Numbered from the stretch's first letter, positions 1 through 10,980 are shown. The stretch: DNA of 64,000 bases from Desmodus rotundus (GCF_022682495.2 NC_071389.1:10035199-10099198), one strand, 5' to 3'. The notes: generated by a model not told the origin, from the sequence alone. Made by a program: numbers and translations.

Positions 1-135
1 CCAGTTCGTGGCTTGTCTTTTTCATTCCCATAATAGTGTCTTTCGAAGAGCAAGAGTTTTTAGTTTTGATGAAGTCCAGTGTATACATTTTTTTCTTTTA
101 TGGATTATACTTTTAGTATTCCGTTTTAGTTTATC
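1..135 (-). mobile_element. Antisense L1 fragment (L1M-type ORF2/3' part)
   Basis: The text around TAGTGTCTTTCGAAGAGCAA followed by TTTTGATGAAGTCCAG matches the antisense of the mammalian L1 ORF2 C-terminal half as I know it. The same passage recurs at about 3122-3175 in this window. It is cut by the window edge and is too diverged to code. Confidence 0.7.
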
Positions 136-519
136 TCTTTCTGGTAATTTTTTGGTCTGGTCCAGGATCAGAAAACATTGTGTTGGTGGCCATGTCCTGT
201 CCTGTCCTTTTGAAGATTCTTTGACATCGCTGGTGTTGAGGGGCCAGTTTGACCCTGAGCTGCTGGTGACTTCTGGGTTGCCACATCCAACGGATAGTTC
301 CTTGTCTTCCACCTTCATTTCTCCACACATTCTATTTCTCTCTTCTTAAAATACTTTCTCTGCTTGGCCTGAGATACCACGCCCTCTGGTTTCCCGCTGA
401 CCTCCCTGGTTGCTCCTTCGCATCCTCTTGATGGGTTCCTTCTCAGGGCCCAGCCTCCAGGCCTTAAAGCACCCTCAGGCATCAGTCGCTAGCTACACTG
501 AGTTGCTTCCTGATCTCCT

Positions 520-984
520 CCACAGCTCCAAGCACAATACAAAGGTTTGCAAGGCCCATCCGAATCTTCAACACCTTTCCCCTCACCCACCATGGCCTGC
601 TATCCTGGCCTCCGGGCTGTTCCTAGAACACATCTAGTCATTTCTTCCTCAGTGCCTTTGCACTTGCTGTTCCTTTGGCCGGGAATGCTTTTCCAGGTAA
701 TCTCGTCCTTATTCTCTCACCTTATTCAGTTCTCTGGTCAAATGTTCCCTTATAGAGAGGCCTTTTCTGACCGCCTTGTTAGACCAGTGCCATGCCTCTG
801 TGCCTCCCATGCTCCCTGCCCCTTGTACCAGACTTTATTTTTCCTCGCTGCACTACTGCCCCCTGGCATGATGCATTTGATCTGGTGCCCACAGACAGTC
901 TTTCTCAGAAGACTGTAAGCCCCAGGAGGGCAGGAGCTGTCTGTCAAGGGTGTCCAGTCTGCGGTGTGCATGCCACATACATCC
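520..984 (+). mobile_element. L2 LINE 3' region
   Basis: Typical L2 3' wording is visible: GGCCGGGAATGCTTTTCCAG near 677, the 'AGAGAGGCCTTTTCTGACC' block near 755, and 'GACTGTAAGCCCCAGGAGGGCAGG' wording near 910. It is an old, mutated, non-coding copy. The open frames over it are chance. Confidence 0.65.
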
Positions 985-1141
985 CAGGATGTCTGTGAAT
1001 GTGGCCCAACACAAAATCGTAACTTTACTTAAAACATGGGATTTTTTTTTGTGATTATGTTACAATGTATTTAACATGTGGCTCAAGGCAACTCTTCTTT
1101 TTCCACTGTTGCTGAGAGACACCAAAAGGTTGGACACCCCT
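985..1141 (-). mobile_element. hAT-type (Charlie-like) DNA transposon fragment
   Basis: The segment starts with AATGTGGCCCAACACAAAAT and ends with AGGTTGGACACCCCTG, the reverse complement of the CAGGGGTGTCCAAC terminus of a mammalian hAT family. The short internal T-rich part fits a non-autonomous copy. The family name is not resolved. Confidence 0.55.
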
Positions 1142-1956
1142 GCTGGATGCTCAGTAGGGATTTGTGGAGTAGATACCTTGATGCAAATGCTTTTCACTAT
1201 GTAGATTTTATCTCTGTCCTTGGAGCTGGCTCCTTGGGGCCATGCAGACTTCCTTCCTACCGTTGTGGTCCCAGGAAAGTACGGCCCCCAACCTCCTGCC
1301 CTCACACTCCCAAGGCGGATCAGCTGATCCACCATCCTGGACTCCCCCTTTGTGAGCATCCTGAGTGACAGCCACGGGGATGTCACCGTCACCCTGCTAG
1401 TGTCTCCTGTAGCTCCAAATGGCAGGCCTGAGGAAGTATTGATTAGTCACCCCAGCCCTGTGGGACATGAAGGTGAATGAATGGCCAAGCCCGCTTCCCG
1501 GAATGTCATCTGGGCACCTGGTTCTCCCTCCCTCTGCATGACTCAGCATGAGGAATTTATCACTCAGCCTGACAGGCGTCTGGACTCCATCTCTCTCCTC
1601 CTGTTTGCTCTCCTCTGTCTGCTATCAGAGCTAATTCAAAGCAGTGCTGGCCAGATCACCGCCCCCAGGCTGGTGACAGGGGAGCCGCAGCCACGGCCAG
1701 GCAGTGGCCATCATGCCCCACAGGGATGGGCAGAGGTGACTGCTCTCCAGAAACTGAGGTGGAGCAATTAGCTGGTGGAGTGACAGCCTGGGAAGTGGCC
1801 TTCGGGCAGGGCAGCCTCCCCGGACGTCTCTCTTACACGGGACACCCATGTGTATCCTATGCACCGAGTCTGCATGTGGTAGTTTGTATGCTGCCTTTCA
1901 TTTGTCCCCCACGCCCTGGGTTATTCCTTTAAAACGTCTTAGAGTAAAAGTCACTC
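1142..1956. other. Non-coding stretch upstream of ACTL8
   Basis: GC-moderate unique-looking sequence. Open frames here lack family matches and overlap on both strands. I see no exon with convincing splice sites and no clear repeat. Confidence 0.5.
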
Positions 1957-2214
1957 TATTTTATATATTTTATTTATTTAATCCTCACCTAAGGATATGT
2001 TCACTGATCTGGGGGGGAGAGAGAGAGAGGGAGAAAGAGAGAGAGAGAGAGAAACATTGATGTGAGAGGGAAACATTGATTGGCTGCCTCCTTTACGTGC
2101 CCCAACTGGGGAATCAAACCTGCAACCTAGGTATGTGCCCTGACTGGGAATTGAACCCGCAGCCTTTTGGTGCATGGGGCGAGGCTCCAACCAACTGATC
2201 CACCTGGCCAGGGC
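1957..2214 (-). mobile_element. Ves-type SINE (bat tRNA-derived), minus strand
   Basis: Read on the minus strand it begins GCCCTGGCCAGGTGGATCAG and runs through the tRNA-like body to a GA-rich tract (about 2011-2052) and the 'AATCCTCACCTAAGGATATG' 3' part. This head and tail are those of the Chiroptera Ves SINE. It sits in or beside older antisense L1 sequence. Confidence 0.88.
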
Positions 2215-3570
2215 AAAAGTTGCTTTTTATAGTGTATAGTTGTGAGAGTTTTGACAAATGCTTCCAGCTGTGTGTCCACCTCCACAAGCAGAATATAAGC
2301 CGAGTTTTGATCCCCTCCCCCCACATTCTGCCATGACCCCAGGGTCAGCTCCTCTCCTCACCTGCTGCTGCTGGGAGCCACTGGTCTGTTTTCTGTCCTT
2401 CGTGTTCTGCCTTTTCCAGAACGTCCGATGAATGGAGTCACACAGTCTGGAGCCTTTTGCGTCTGGCTGCTTTCACTCAGCTTAACGTGTTTGAGATTTA
2501 CTCATGTGACCGGGTTATTCGGCCTTTTTTACAGCCAAGAGTTATTCCACTGAATGGAGATTTGCTTACCCATTAACCAGCTGAAGGATATTTAGGTTGT
2601 TTCTGGGTTTTGGTGATTATGAATAAAGCTACTATATATGTGGACATAAAGATTTTTGTGCAGATGTAAGTTCATCTTTCTTGGGTAAATACCTTGGAGT
2701 GCAGAAGCGGTTATGTGGTTGGTATATTTAACTTCCCAAGAAGCTGCCACGCTGTTTCCGAAGTGGCTGTGCCCCGTCACAGCCCCCGGTGTCAGAGGGT
2801 CCCATGCCTCCACCTGCTAGCGGCGCCTGGTGCTGTCGGCTTTCACTGGAGCCGCTCTTGTAAGTGTATGTTAGTATCTCATGGTGGTTTTAATTTCCGT
2901 TTTCCTAACAGCTAATGATGTTGGGCATCTTTTCGTGTATTTGTCATCCTACATCTTCTTTTCCGAAGTGGTTAAATCTTTCTCCCATTTAAAAAACGGC
3001 GTTGCTTTTCTTGTTGTTGGGTTTCGTGAGTTCTTTATGTTTTGGGGATACGATGTCTTCATCAGATATGTGATTTGTACATATTTCCCCCTAGTCTATG
3101 GCTCATCCTTTTATTCTCTTAACAGTGTCTTTTGAAGAACAAACGTTCTCAAATTTGATGAACACCAATCCATCAGTTTTGCTCGCTCATGTATCAGGCT
3201 GTTGATGTTACATCTGGAAAAATTTTACCTTACCTAAGATTATAATGATTTTCTCCTGTTTTGTGAAAAAAGTGTTTTAGTTTTAGGTTTTACAAATGGT
3301 CCATTTTGACTTAATTATTTATAAGGTGTGAGGTATTCCGTACCTTAACGTTCATTTTCTTTCTTTCTTTCTTTCTTTCTGTTTTTTTTTTTAGCATGTG
3401 GTTATCCAATTGCTCCCTAGTATTGGCTGAAAAGCCTGTTCTTCCTCCATTTCATGGTCTAGCATCTTGTCAAAGATCAGCTCACTGTTTCCGTGTGGGT
3501 CGATTTCTCCGTGGTGCTATGTGACTATCTTGTCACATGCACTGCAGTTTGACTGTGAGCCTGAAAATCA
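2215..3570 (-). mobile_element. Old antisense L1 (ORF2 C-terminal part to 3' region)
   Basis: A long run matches antisense L1M wording: 'GCTAATGATGTTGGGCATCTTT' near 2911, 'GTTTCGTGAGTTCTTTATG' near 3021, 'AACAGTGTCTTTTGAAGAAC' near 3121, and 'CATGTGGTTATCCAATTGCTC' near 3395. Frames are broken throughout. Much of the L1 body is represented, so this is an old 5'-truncated insertion. Confidence 0.8.
3355..3392. repeat. (TTTC)n microsatellite and T run inside the L1
   Basis: About seven TTTC units from 3358, followed by GTTTTTTTTTTTAG. It expanded inside the antisense L1. Confidence 0.85.
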
Positions 3571-3689
3571 GGTAATGACCACGCCTACTTGTTCAGCACG
3601 GAGGTATTATCCTTCCCAGTTGCAGGTGAGGAAACTGAGTGCATCATGGTGAGATGCCTCGCTCACAGCCTCCCTTATGTGGTTAGCGG

Positions 3690-3935
3690 CTCAGCCCACC
3701 CTCAAAACCTCCCTCTTCTCATGCCTCACCTGATGCTCAGAGGGGCCTTCGGAGTCAGATTTGCGTTTAACTCTCAGCTCTGTTTTCAGCGTCCGTGTGC
3801 CTCAGTTTCCCCATCTGTAAAATGAGTGTAACGAGGCTACCTGCTTTCTAGATTGTGGTGAGGGTTACATGAGCATCAGATCAGAACGTACAGAACTGCT
3901 GGCATTTGACAGTGTTTGATGGATACAAATGGTAA
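3690..3935 (+). mobile_element. MIR SINE
   Basis: MIR core wording 'GCCTCAGTTTCCCCATCTGT' followed by AAAATG at about 3799-3824, flanked by diverged MIR arms. Confidence 0.6.
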
Positions 3936-4490
3936 TTTTACATCGTTCAAGCTAACGTGCAAAGTGTCCCTCCTAGTACTAGAGAGAGGGCGTGGACTTC
4001 AGAAATGGTAGCCACAGCTGTCACTGCTGTCATCTTTGCCATTGTCACTGTTATGACTGCTTGTGCTGCTGCAGCTCCTACACTATTACTGTTGAATGTA
4101 ATCACTGTTGTGTTACTGGTGGCCCCTGAGGCTGACGGGTCGTGTTCCATGTTTCCTCCAACCACCACCAAGTACTTCCTGGGTGACAAACTTCTTGCTG
4201 AACCTGCAAAGAGTAAAAGGGCCCATCCTCTGCTGTTGTGAAGCGGAAGTGCCCACCTGGTATCACAGACAAAGGTTCTCAGACGGGCTGGTTAGGTGGC
4301 CCTTGTAGGACGATTGGGAGTTTGGGATGGGAAGAACATTCCAGGTGCAAGTGGCAGCTTGTACAAAGGCTTGGAAGGGGGAATGATCAGGCTTTGGGGG
4401 ATCCCGAGGTTTGATGTGGGGTGGAGAGTGGGAAGCATCCCACAGTGGCCCAGAATGGGTTCACAGAGAACCCCCATCCTTTCTCTCCAC

Positions 4491-4492
4491 AG
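4491..4492 (+). other. ACTL8: Probable 3' splice site of the ACTL8 start-codon exon
   Basis: A pyrimidine-rich stretch (4477-4490) ends in CAG at 4490-4492, 65 bases before the ATG. Human ACTL8 has an upstream non-coding exon far 5' of the coding exons, so an acceptor here would join that leader to the start-codon exon. The donor and promoter are not seen in the window. Confidence 0.55.
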
Positions 4493-4557
4493 GTGGCCAA
4501 ACACCCTTGAGAAGCCGAGTTCAGAAGACCCCTCCCATCTGTTCCCCTACCTCTGCC

Positions 4558-4905
4558 ATGACTGGGAGGATCGTCATCATCGACCACGGGTCTGGCTATC
4601 TGAAGTCTGGCTTCCTCGGCTGGAATGAGCCCCAGATGGTCTACCCGAGCATCGTGAACTATAGCCCATGCAGGGAGAACCCTGGCCCCAGCTCTGCCCA
4701 GCGGCGCCTGAATCTCGGCGTCGACTTTTTGCATCCTGACACCTTTAGCTACCCCATCCAGCGTGGCCGTGTCCTCAACTGGGAGGGTGTGGAGCACATG
4801 TGGTCCTTTATCCTGAAGAAACACAAAAAGGATCATGAGGTCTCCCCTGTATTGTTCACTGAGTCCCCCCTGAGGGAGCGTTTGGACCGAAAGAAGACCC
4901 TAGAG
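4558..4905 (+). CDS. ACTL8: ACTL8 (actin-like 8), coding exon 1
   Basis: Encodes residues 1-116 of an actin-fold protein. The start at 4558 (GCCATGA, G at -3) is chosen because the protein then opens MTGRIVIIDHGSG, aligning with the ACTL8 N-terminus; the frame stays open upstream but that part has no actin similarity. The phosphate-1 loop D9-H-G-S-G13 and K16 match actin. The region corresponding to the DNase-binding loop is rewritten (residues 36-55, NPGPSSAQRRLNLGVD). Then FSYPIQRGRVLNWEGVEHMW (63-82) matches actin's YPIEHGIVTNWDDMEKIW. The exon ends in GAG at 4905 before donor GTAAGA, phase 0. Family knowledge: ACTL8 is a mammalian testis-biased, cancer-testis actin relative of unclear biochemical role. 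Recognition is strong; cellular function is inferred only. Confidence 0.96.
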
Positions 4906-5019
4906 GTAAGACCTTCGCGGGGCTGCCATGACCGGGGAGCGGGGAGCAGCCAGCATTTTGAGTTCGGATATGATTGGCTGTCAGCATGTCAGGCTTCTTT
5001 CTTAATCATTTGCCCCATG

Positions 5020-5390
5020 AACGTTTCCTGAGTACCTCCTGTGTGCCAGGACCTGGGCACAAGGGACTCGCGTAGGTTCCCTCTGTAGGTAGGGACGCAG
5101 CAGGAAAAATACTCTGTCAAGGGCGTTCCTGGGAGACACTGGACATTTGGTTGTGTTCACAGATCAGATTCTGGCCCTCAAAGAGCTTACCTTCTGGGGA
5201 AGACTTGACTGTGAATAAGTTAACAAAAAAGAATTCCACGTAGTGGTCAGTTCTAGAAACAAAATGAAGTGGGATGATAGCTGACTGGTGAAGCTGGATC
5301 CCAGAGCAAGAGGGAGACAGAAAGGTGAGGTTGGCAGGGGCCAGATCTGGCAGGCTTGGTAGGCTGTGGAAAGTGCTTAGATTGTACTTT
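5020..5390 (+). mobile_element. Ancient 'cctgagtacctcctgtgtgcc' interspersed repeat, family unresolved
   Basis: Carries 'GAGTACCTCCTGTGTGCCAG' near 5030, then 'CCCTCAAAGAGCTTACCTTC' near 5175 and 'GGTAGGCTGTGGAAAG' near 5359, in the order seen in a common old mammalian repeat. The same family recurs at 16340-16720 and 33035-33560 here. Confidence 0.5.
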
Positions 5391-5394
5391 AAAT

Positions 5395-5580
5395 CAGGGG
5401 TTGACCAACCACAGCCACTAAGCCAAACGTGGCCCCGCATCTGTTTTTATAGATAAAGTTTTATTGGAACACAGCCATGCCCACTCGTTTACATATCATC
5501 TGTAGCTGCTTTTACTACAACAGCAGAGTGCAGTAGTTGCATCAGAGATTGTGGGGCCCACAATGTATTTACTCTTGGAG
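5395..5580 (+). mobile_element. hAT-type MER element (CAGGGGT terminus)
   Basis: Starts CAGGGGTTGACCAACCACAG and continues with the characteristic 'TTTTATTGGAACACAGCCATG' and 'CTTTTACTACAACAGCAGAG'. This is a widespread mammalian non-autonomous hAT family. The 3' terminus is not intact. Confidence 0.65.
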
Positions 5581-5634
5581 GGTTGCTGGGTAACATACAT
5601 GGTGCCTCCTTAGACTGGAAGTTCAGGTGAACAA

Positions 5635-5785
5635 TGGCGAATGTCTTAGTATAATGAAGTACATCCCAGACACTGCAGAAGGCTTAGTTACACTAAATCA
5701 TTACTTGTTGTCTATTGGAAATTCAAATTTCACTGGGCATTCTACATTTTCATTTGCTATATTGGGCAACCTGGCGCTCCAGCCC
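5635..5785 (+). mobile_element. Short MER-like DNA transposon fragment
   Basis: The part 'GGAAATTCAAATTTCACTGG' (about 5718) followed by 'CATTTGCTATATTGGGCAAC' resembles a common MER element that ends in a 'ttgccagatttagcaaat' type inverted repeat. Diverged. Confidence 0.4.
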
Positions 5786-6726
5786 TGTACAGAAAATGCT
5801 TCCCAACTGCTGCTCTCCATGAGTAGAAAGCTCCTGAACAGTTTTAATGGGGGAGTCACATGTGATTTTCTCTTTGAAAAAGGGGACATTGGCTTCTATT
5901 TGGAAAGTGCATGGTTGGTGGGGGGCGGTGATGATATTCTGATCATGGAAATGGAGGGAGCTCTCTCCTATGGAACAGAGAAGATGGGGCTCTGGGTCCC
6001 AAAGAGGTGGGTAAGTGGCTACAGGCCACCGAAAAGTGGACTGGGATAGCCTTTCTGCATCTATAGCGTCAGCAACTTGGGGGGTGCACCCAGAGCTGGG
6101 CAAGTGGGGAGCCATGTGGGAGCTCGGTAAAGATCAAGGGGTGACGGGCAGGGGGAGAAAATCAGCTGAGGGACTTTGCCAACTGCTGAAGTTTGGGCTT
6201 GATGTTTGAAGAGTTTTAATTAAAAGAACAACAACAAACAAGTCTTCACTTCCCAGGAGGTGAGGGCGTTATCTTTACACCCCCACTTTTTGGGAAGCAG
6301 TGTCGTGGATATGCTACACTTCTTTCTTTTCTAATCCCTTCTTCCCTCTTCTAAAGAAATAGTTTTGGCTGTGCCTCTGGCCCTTGGCCATGGCCCCCAC
6401 TTCTTCCTCTAGTGCTCATATAATCCTCAGCACCATTTCTAGCAGCCTGAAGGCAGTTCCCACCCCTCCACTAAAAGTCTTCTGAAAGAACACCATCAAC
6501 AAGCTCCTGAGGGCAATTCGACTCTAATCCTCTAGAGCCCCTCTATTATCACCTTAGTGGGGAGCTCTGGGGGAGGGGAGGCCTGGGCCCAAAGTTCTAA
6601 GGGCAGCCCTCCAGTTCCTTAAGGACCCCCATCGGTTTTGAGAGCTGGTGTTAGGTAAAACAGACACGGATCAGGGCCCTTCTCCACGGAAAACACGCTG
6701 TATGTCTGTCTTCTCCCTTCTTGCAG

Positions 6727-7470
6727 ATTATGTTTGAATCACTGCAAGTCCCGTCCCTACTCCTGGCTGACCAGATGGAGATGTCCCTGTACGCCTCTGG
6801 CCTCCTGACGGGTGTGGTGGTTGATTCTGGCTACGGCCTGACCCGAATGCAGCCTTTCCACCTGGGCCGCCCCTTACAGGCCGGCTTTAAGATGCTGGAG
6901 TTCGCCGGCCAGGATCTCTTCACCTATCTCAGCAAGAGCCTCTTTCTGGAAGATTCCAGTGTATCCAAGGTGTTTCAGCTGCACACGGTGGACGCTATTC
7001 AGATGAACCAATGCTACATGCCACAGAATCTCGGGGAGGCGATAGACTTCCTTCAGAGCCTGCCCCCTGGCGCTGATAAGAAAAACACTTATCAGTTCCC
7101 TGATGGGAGATACATGGAGCTGACCCCCATGCAGCGCCTGGCCCCTGAGATGTTCTTCAACCCCCAGGTGTTTGACCTGCAAGCGCCCAGCCTCTCTCAG
7201 GCTGTCGTGGATTCCATCAGGATGTGTGAGGCCTCCCTGCAGCCCCTGCTCGTCTCCCACGTGATAGCCTGTGGTGGCAACACCATGTACCCTGGCTTTG
7301 GCAACCGCCTGTACAAGGAGTTGGTCGCAAATGATTTCTCCATCTCCGATGCTGCGGTGTGGGTAGGTTCCAAAAGAAACTTTAGTGCCTGGCTGGGAGC
7401 ATCTATTGTGGCTCATATGTCTACTTACCAGTCTGAATGGATCACCAAGGTGGAGTATGATGAGAAATAG
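6727..7470 (+). CDS. ACTL8: ACTL8 (actin-like 8), coding exon 2
   Basis: Encodes residues 117-363 and the TAG stop at 7468. Q132 (in LLLADQMEMSLYASG) aligns with actin's catalytic-region Q137. The phosphate-2 loop reads VVDSGYGLTR (147-156): D149 is kept, but the position of actin D157 is Y152 and that of H161 is R156. The subdomain 3 loop is CGGNTMYPG (298-306), with N301 where actin has T. LGASIVAHMSTYQSEWITKVEYDEK ends the protein (339-363), without actin's last residues through the terminal Cys-Phe. Total 363 residues versus 375 for actin and 366 for human ACTL8. No frameshift or internal stop, so the gene looks intact. Changed Mg/ATP-contact and hydrolysis-linked residues suggest altered nucleotide handling (inference). 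Confidence 0.96.
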   Translation: MMFESLQVPSLLLADQMEMSLYASGLLTGVVVDSGYGLTRMQPFHLGRPLQAGFKMLEFAGQDLFTYLSKSLFLEDSSVSKVFQLHTVDAIQMNQCYMPQNLGEAIDFLQSLPPGADKKNTYQFPDGRYMELTPMQRLAPEMFFNPQVFDLQAPSLSQAVVDSIRMCEASLQPLLVSHVIACGGNTMYPGFGNRLYKELVANDFSISDAAVWVGSKRNFSAWLGASIVAHMSTYQSEWITKVEYDEK

Positions 7471-7985
7471 AGGCTGTGACCTGTTGGCTTGCGCGGGAGG
7501 ACCTGGCTCTCACCAGATGGATGTGGGTGGATTAGTTTCAGTGAAAGGGTCTGGGCAAGGGTGGGGTTAGCTGGCATTGGAATTCTGAACTCATGGAGGA
7601 CTTTTTAAGTGCTGGGGTTTTATCTTGTTTCAAGAATGGGATCCAACCCATGGGAGGACAGGGTGTCATCCCTGGACACCCTCCAGAGGACAGTGTTTCC
7701 CAGGGTGGTCTGTTATTGGGATGGGAGTAGCCAGCTGCCATACCTAATAGCCACTTACTGTTCACTGGCATCTCACTTGGGCTGTCCATTCTTTTAGGAG
7801 AGTAGGTTTTAATTGGGGAAAGTGGGTTCTTATTGAGTAGGGGAGTGGGAGGGTGAGGCTGGGGAGTCCTCCAGTTTCTAGTCCTGACGTTTCTAGTCCT
7901 CCACACTCTGGCCAGGGAGGAGTGCCCTTCTCGAATGGCTGGGGTCTTGTTTTATATATGCAAATAAACTGCTTGTTTGGAGCCA
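7471..7985 (+). other. ACTL8: ACTL8 3' untranslated region
   Basis: About 515 bases between the stop and the expected cleavage point, set 10-30 bases past the AATAAA. No repeat or second gene is seen in it. Confidence 0.75.
7963..7968 (+). terminator. ACTL8: Poly(A) signal AATAAA of ACTL8
   Basis: Canonical hexamer in TGCAAATAAACTG. A GT/T-rich stretch (TGCCTTTTGTGATG, about 7988-8001) follows and could be the downstream element, giving cleavage near 7980-7990. Confidence 0.85.
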
Positions 7986-8459
7986 GTGCTGCCTTTTGTG
8001 ATGAATGGGGATAGTGTAGGCTGTCCCTTGGGGAGACCTAGGGACTGTGAGTACGTGAGAACTAGCGTGGGGCTGGGGCCACTGAGTAGGATGGGTAAGG
8101 GCCTGGAGCCTCCTGTTCTTCCTCAGCCATGTTCTTTCTCTCCATTCATCCCAGATGTCCCAAAATTCTGTTCAAGTCTGAGTTCCTATTAGTAATATTG
8201 GATAATCTGTTGAGAACATACTGTGTGCCAGATTCTGCACCAGGCATGGGGGACATGGAGGTGAAAAAGCTGCAGGAGATTTCTGGTTTCAAGAGATTAC
8301 CACCTACTGTGGGGACACAGGCATACAGAAGTCACTGTATTTTTGATGATGAAGGATGAAATAAATCAAATGTATTAAAGTCACGTGATCTGGGGGATTG
8401 CAGGGATGCCTAGTTTTGAGGAGGTAGGCTGAGACCACAGGAGACCGTTGGGGACTGTG

Positions 8460-8790
8460 CCCTGCCCCATTTCTCGGCATGCTGGGAGGTTACACTTCCC
8501 ACCTCACTGGCAGTAAGGTGAGACCATGTGGCTATACCAGAAGTGCTGCCCAGTTCACTCATGTCCGACCCTTAAAATAGCGCTGTCTGTCTGTGGGATT
8601 CAGGGGATCCAATGGGGGAAGGGACAGTAGAGCTGCAGATGGAAGGAGCCTACATGACAGGGTAGGGCAGAGCTCCTTCCCCTACCTACACTGCTCTGGG
8701 GCATGAGGAATAGTCTATGATGGTCAGCCACTGAGATGATGTGGGGGTTGCTTGTTACAGCAGCTCTGTTGCTTACTCTGACTAATACAG
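8460..8790 (+). mobile_element. MaLR-like LTR, plus strand
   Basis: Ends in 'CCACTGAGATGATGTGGGGG', 'TTGCTTGTTACAGCAG' and ACTAATACAG (about 8729-8790), the 3' end of ERVL-MaLR-type LTRs as I know them. Earlier 'GCATGCTGGGAGG' and 'GTGAGACCATGTGGC' also fit. Non-coding relic. Confidence 0.5.
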
Positions 8791-8799
8791 AGAAAAGAG

Positions 8800-9415
8800 T
8801 CATAATGTACTATTTATTTAACAGGTATTTTTCTGGTAAGTAGCAAAAGTGGGGTTCAAATCTAGACTGGGCCACAACCACTGTTATATCATTGCTTCTG
8901 AAAGGAACTCTTGGTTCCAATGTTTGGAACTGGAATAGAGTAACAGGGGATGGAGGATGAATGCCCTAGAAACCCCGATGTTTCAGGGACAGGAAGAGGA
9001 AATTGGAGGCTAGAGGCCAGCTCACCTTGTCTTTGATGTGTGAACTGTATTCCCTTGGCCATGAATTTACCTCCAAACTTGAGCCATCAGTGGTCTCCAG
9101 GGAAAGAAGTGGGGACCCAGAATGATGCCTCTTTAGCAGAACAGCTCAGAGACAGCCTGGCCCAGGCCCCAGGGACTTGGAACCACACTTTGAGGTAGAG
9201 GCTGGCCCCGTCATTAGCTAAGTTGGGCAAGTTGCTTAAACTCTGAGCCTATCAGGTATACATTAAGCAGTAACACTTCCTTTTTGTCAGAGATTTGGGG
9301 TTGAGGATGAGCTAAGATGAGGGATGAGAAGTCACTTTGAAAACCAGAAAGTGCTATTGAAATATGAGATGTCACTTTAAATTTTACAATCTTATATTTC
9401 TCGTCTGTTAATTAG
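8800..9415. other. Non-coding stretch downstream of ACTL8
   Basis: No gene or clear exon. A weak MIR remnant is at about 9180-9255 (TTGGGCAAGTTGCTTAAACT). Otherwise unique-looking sequence. Confidence 0.5.
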
Positions 9416-9419
9416 GAGT

Positions 9420-9625
9420 ATTTATAACAACAGCAGTCACTGTGCCTTGCCAGGCATTGTGGTGAGTTCTTTAAAAATTGAGTTGCATTTAATCCTTACA
9501 GGTGCACCATGAAGTGGGTGATATTTTTCTCCATTTGTAAATAGGAAAATTGGAGCTTAGTGGTGATAAGCATTTGCTCAGGCTTGCACCCAAGCTGAAG
9601 CTTATTTAATAAGGGATTGTCAAAG
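9420..9625 (-). mobile_element. MIR SINE, minus strand
   Basis: Antisense MIR wording: GTGCCTTGCCAGGCATTGTG at 9441, 'TTTAATCCTTACAGG' at 9489, then 'CATTTGTAAATAGGAAAATT' at 9532. Well-preserved order. Confidence 0.7.
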
Positions 9626-9629
9626 TTAG

Positions 9630-10980
9630 AATGGATTCAGCATCCCTAGAAAACTAGACTAAAAGTGGCTGAAACATATTGGAATTTGTCTCAGGTAACA
9701 AGTAGGCAGCCCAGAGGAACAGTTGTATATCTATATCACCGAGAACTCTTTCTATCTTTCCATTTCTAATGTGTTACCTCAAGATCAAAAAATGGCTGCA
9801 GCAGCTCCAGGCATCCTGCCTATATGTCCTGCAGGACAAGGGAGGGTGAAAGAAGTGTGCCATCTGAGTCTATCTCCATTTCAGGAAAGCCTCACCTGCA
9901 GACTTCTGCTTACGTCTCATTACTTAAAGGTAGCTAAAAGAAATAGGAGGCACATGGACATTACGTGAACTGACCCACCTCATCTGTCCTTTGGAAGAGG
10001 AGGAATTTGAACCTAGGTCCATCTATGTTTACGCCCATGTTGTTACCTACAGCGCCAGATCACCTTCCCAGTTTTCTGCACCTTGTTGGACTTCTTGGCC
10101 TGAGAGATGAGGATCTTGCTGTGCTTGAATGAAAGCTGCTTTTGGGTGGTGACCAGGTGTTGATATACTGAGAAGGAATCTTTGTGCTCCAAGCCCGTTT
10201 AGTTGTGTACTCCTGAGCCTTAAACAGAAGAAGGGGGAGACACAGAAATGAGTATAAGGGAGCACAGGGAGCTGGGCAAAGGGGTATTTTTTTTCCCTTA
10301 TTTAGCTCTGGGCAACTGTCATCAGAACTCTTTTTCTCATTTTATTCTGAATGTAACATTTAACCTTTCTGTTCAAGCATCAAATCTGGCTTCCTGGTGT
10401 ATAATTACGAACTTTTCTTTGCTTTCTCTTCCCCCTCCCCACCCTGAAAGCTTTTAAAACTCTCTCACTGGGTATCATCTCTCTCCTCCGACTCTCCAAT
10501 TAAATTAAAAATAGCAGCTCCATGGGGCTGTGCGGGGCCATCAACCTAACGCAGAACTTCTGGCATGCCAGGCCTGGCAGCTGCTCAGAGTTGGGGGAAG
10601 CTTATCCTCCACAAGGGGTCTGGGGCCTCCTTCCAGGGGCAGCCAGGTGCAGGGGGTGGGAAGCAGGGTCTTGGCAGCTGGGGAGGGAGGGCTAGGTGGG
10701 GCTGGCAGAGAAGATAAAGGAAAGGACCCTTAGCTGGGCCATTTCCAGCTGTGAGGGTACAGTCCTGCCACTTGATGTTGCCAAGGCTGGGGCTTGGCAC
10801 CCTGGTATTTGGGTTTGGGTGGGCTTTGGATGCCCAAGTTCCCTGAGATAACCCTGGTAGAAGCTTTAGATTCTGCTGATGCACAAAATAAAGTCAATGT
10901 TAACACTAGAACCCTCCTGGCTCTAGAAGAGACTTCCATTGCCTCTCCCACATTTAGGTCCCCTTTCCATAGTGAGGCAG
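9630..10980. other. Non-coding stretch without recognised gene
   Basis: Open frames here are short, overlap on both strands and match no family I know. No dominant repeat is recognised. Confidence 0.5.

Larger units (their letters stand above)
4906..6726 (+). other. ACTL8: ACTL8 intron between the coding exons
   Basis: A 1,821-base intron with donor GTAAGA at 4906 and acceptor TTCTCCCTTCTTGCAG ending at 6726, phase 0. It carries old interspersed repeats (listed separately) and about 500 bases of unremarkable sequence before the acceptor. Reading through the donor adds only a chance tail that stops near 5031. Confidence 0.9.

Noticed and set aside
4411..4557. Upstream extension of the ACTL8 frame
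   Set aside because: Open by chance across the acceptor at 4491-4492; the added residues have no actin similarity and ACTL8 starts at the MTGRIVIIDHGSG methionine.
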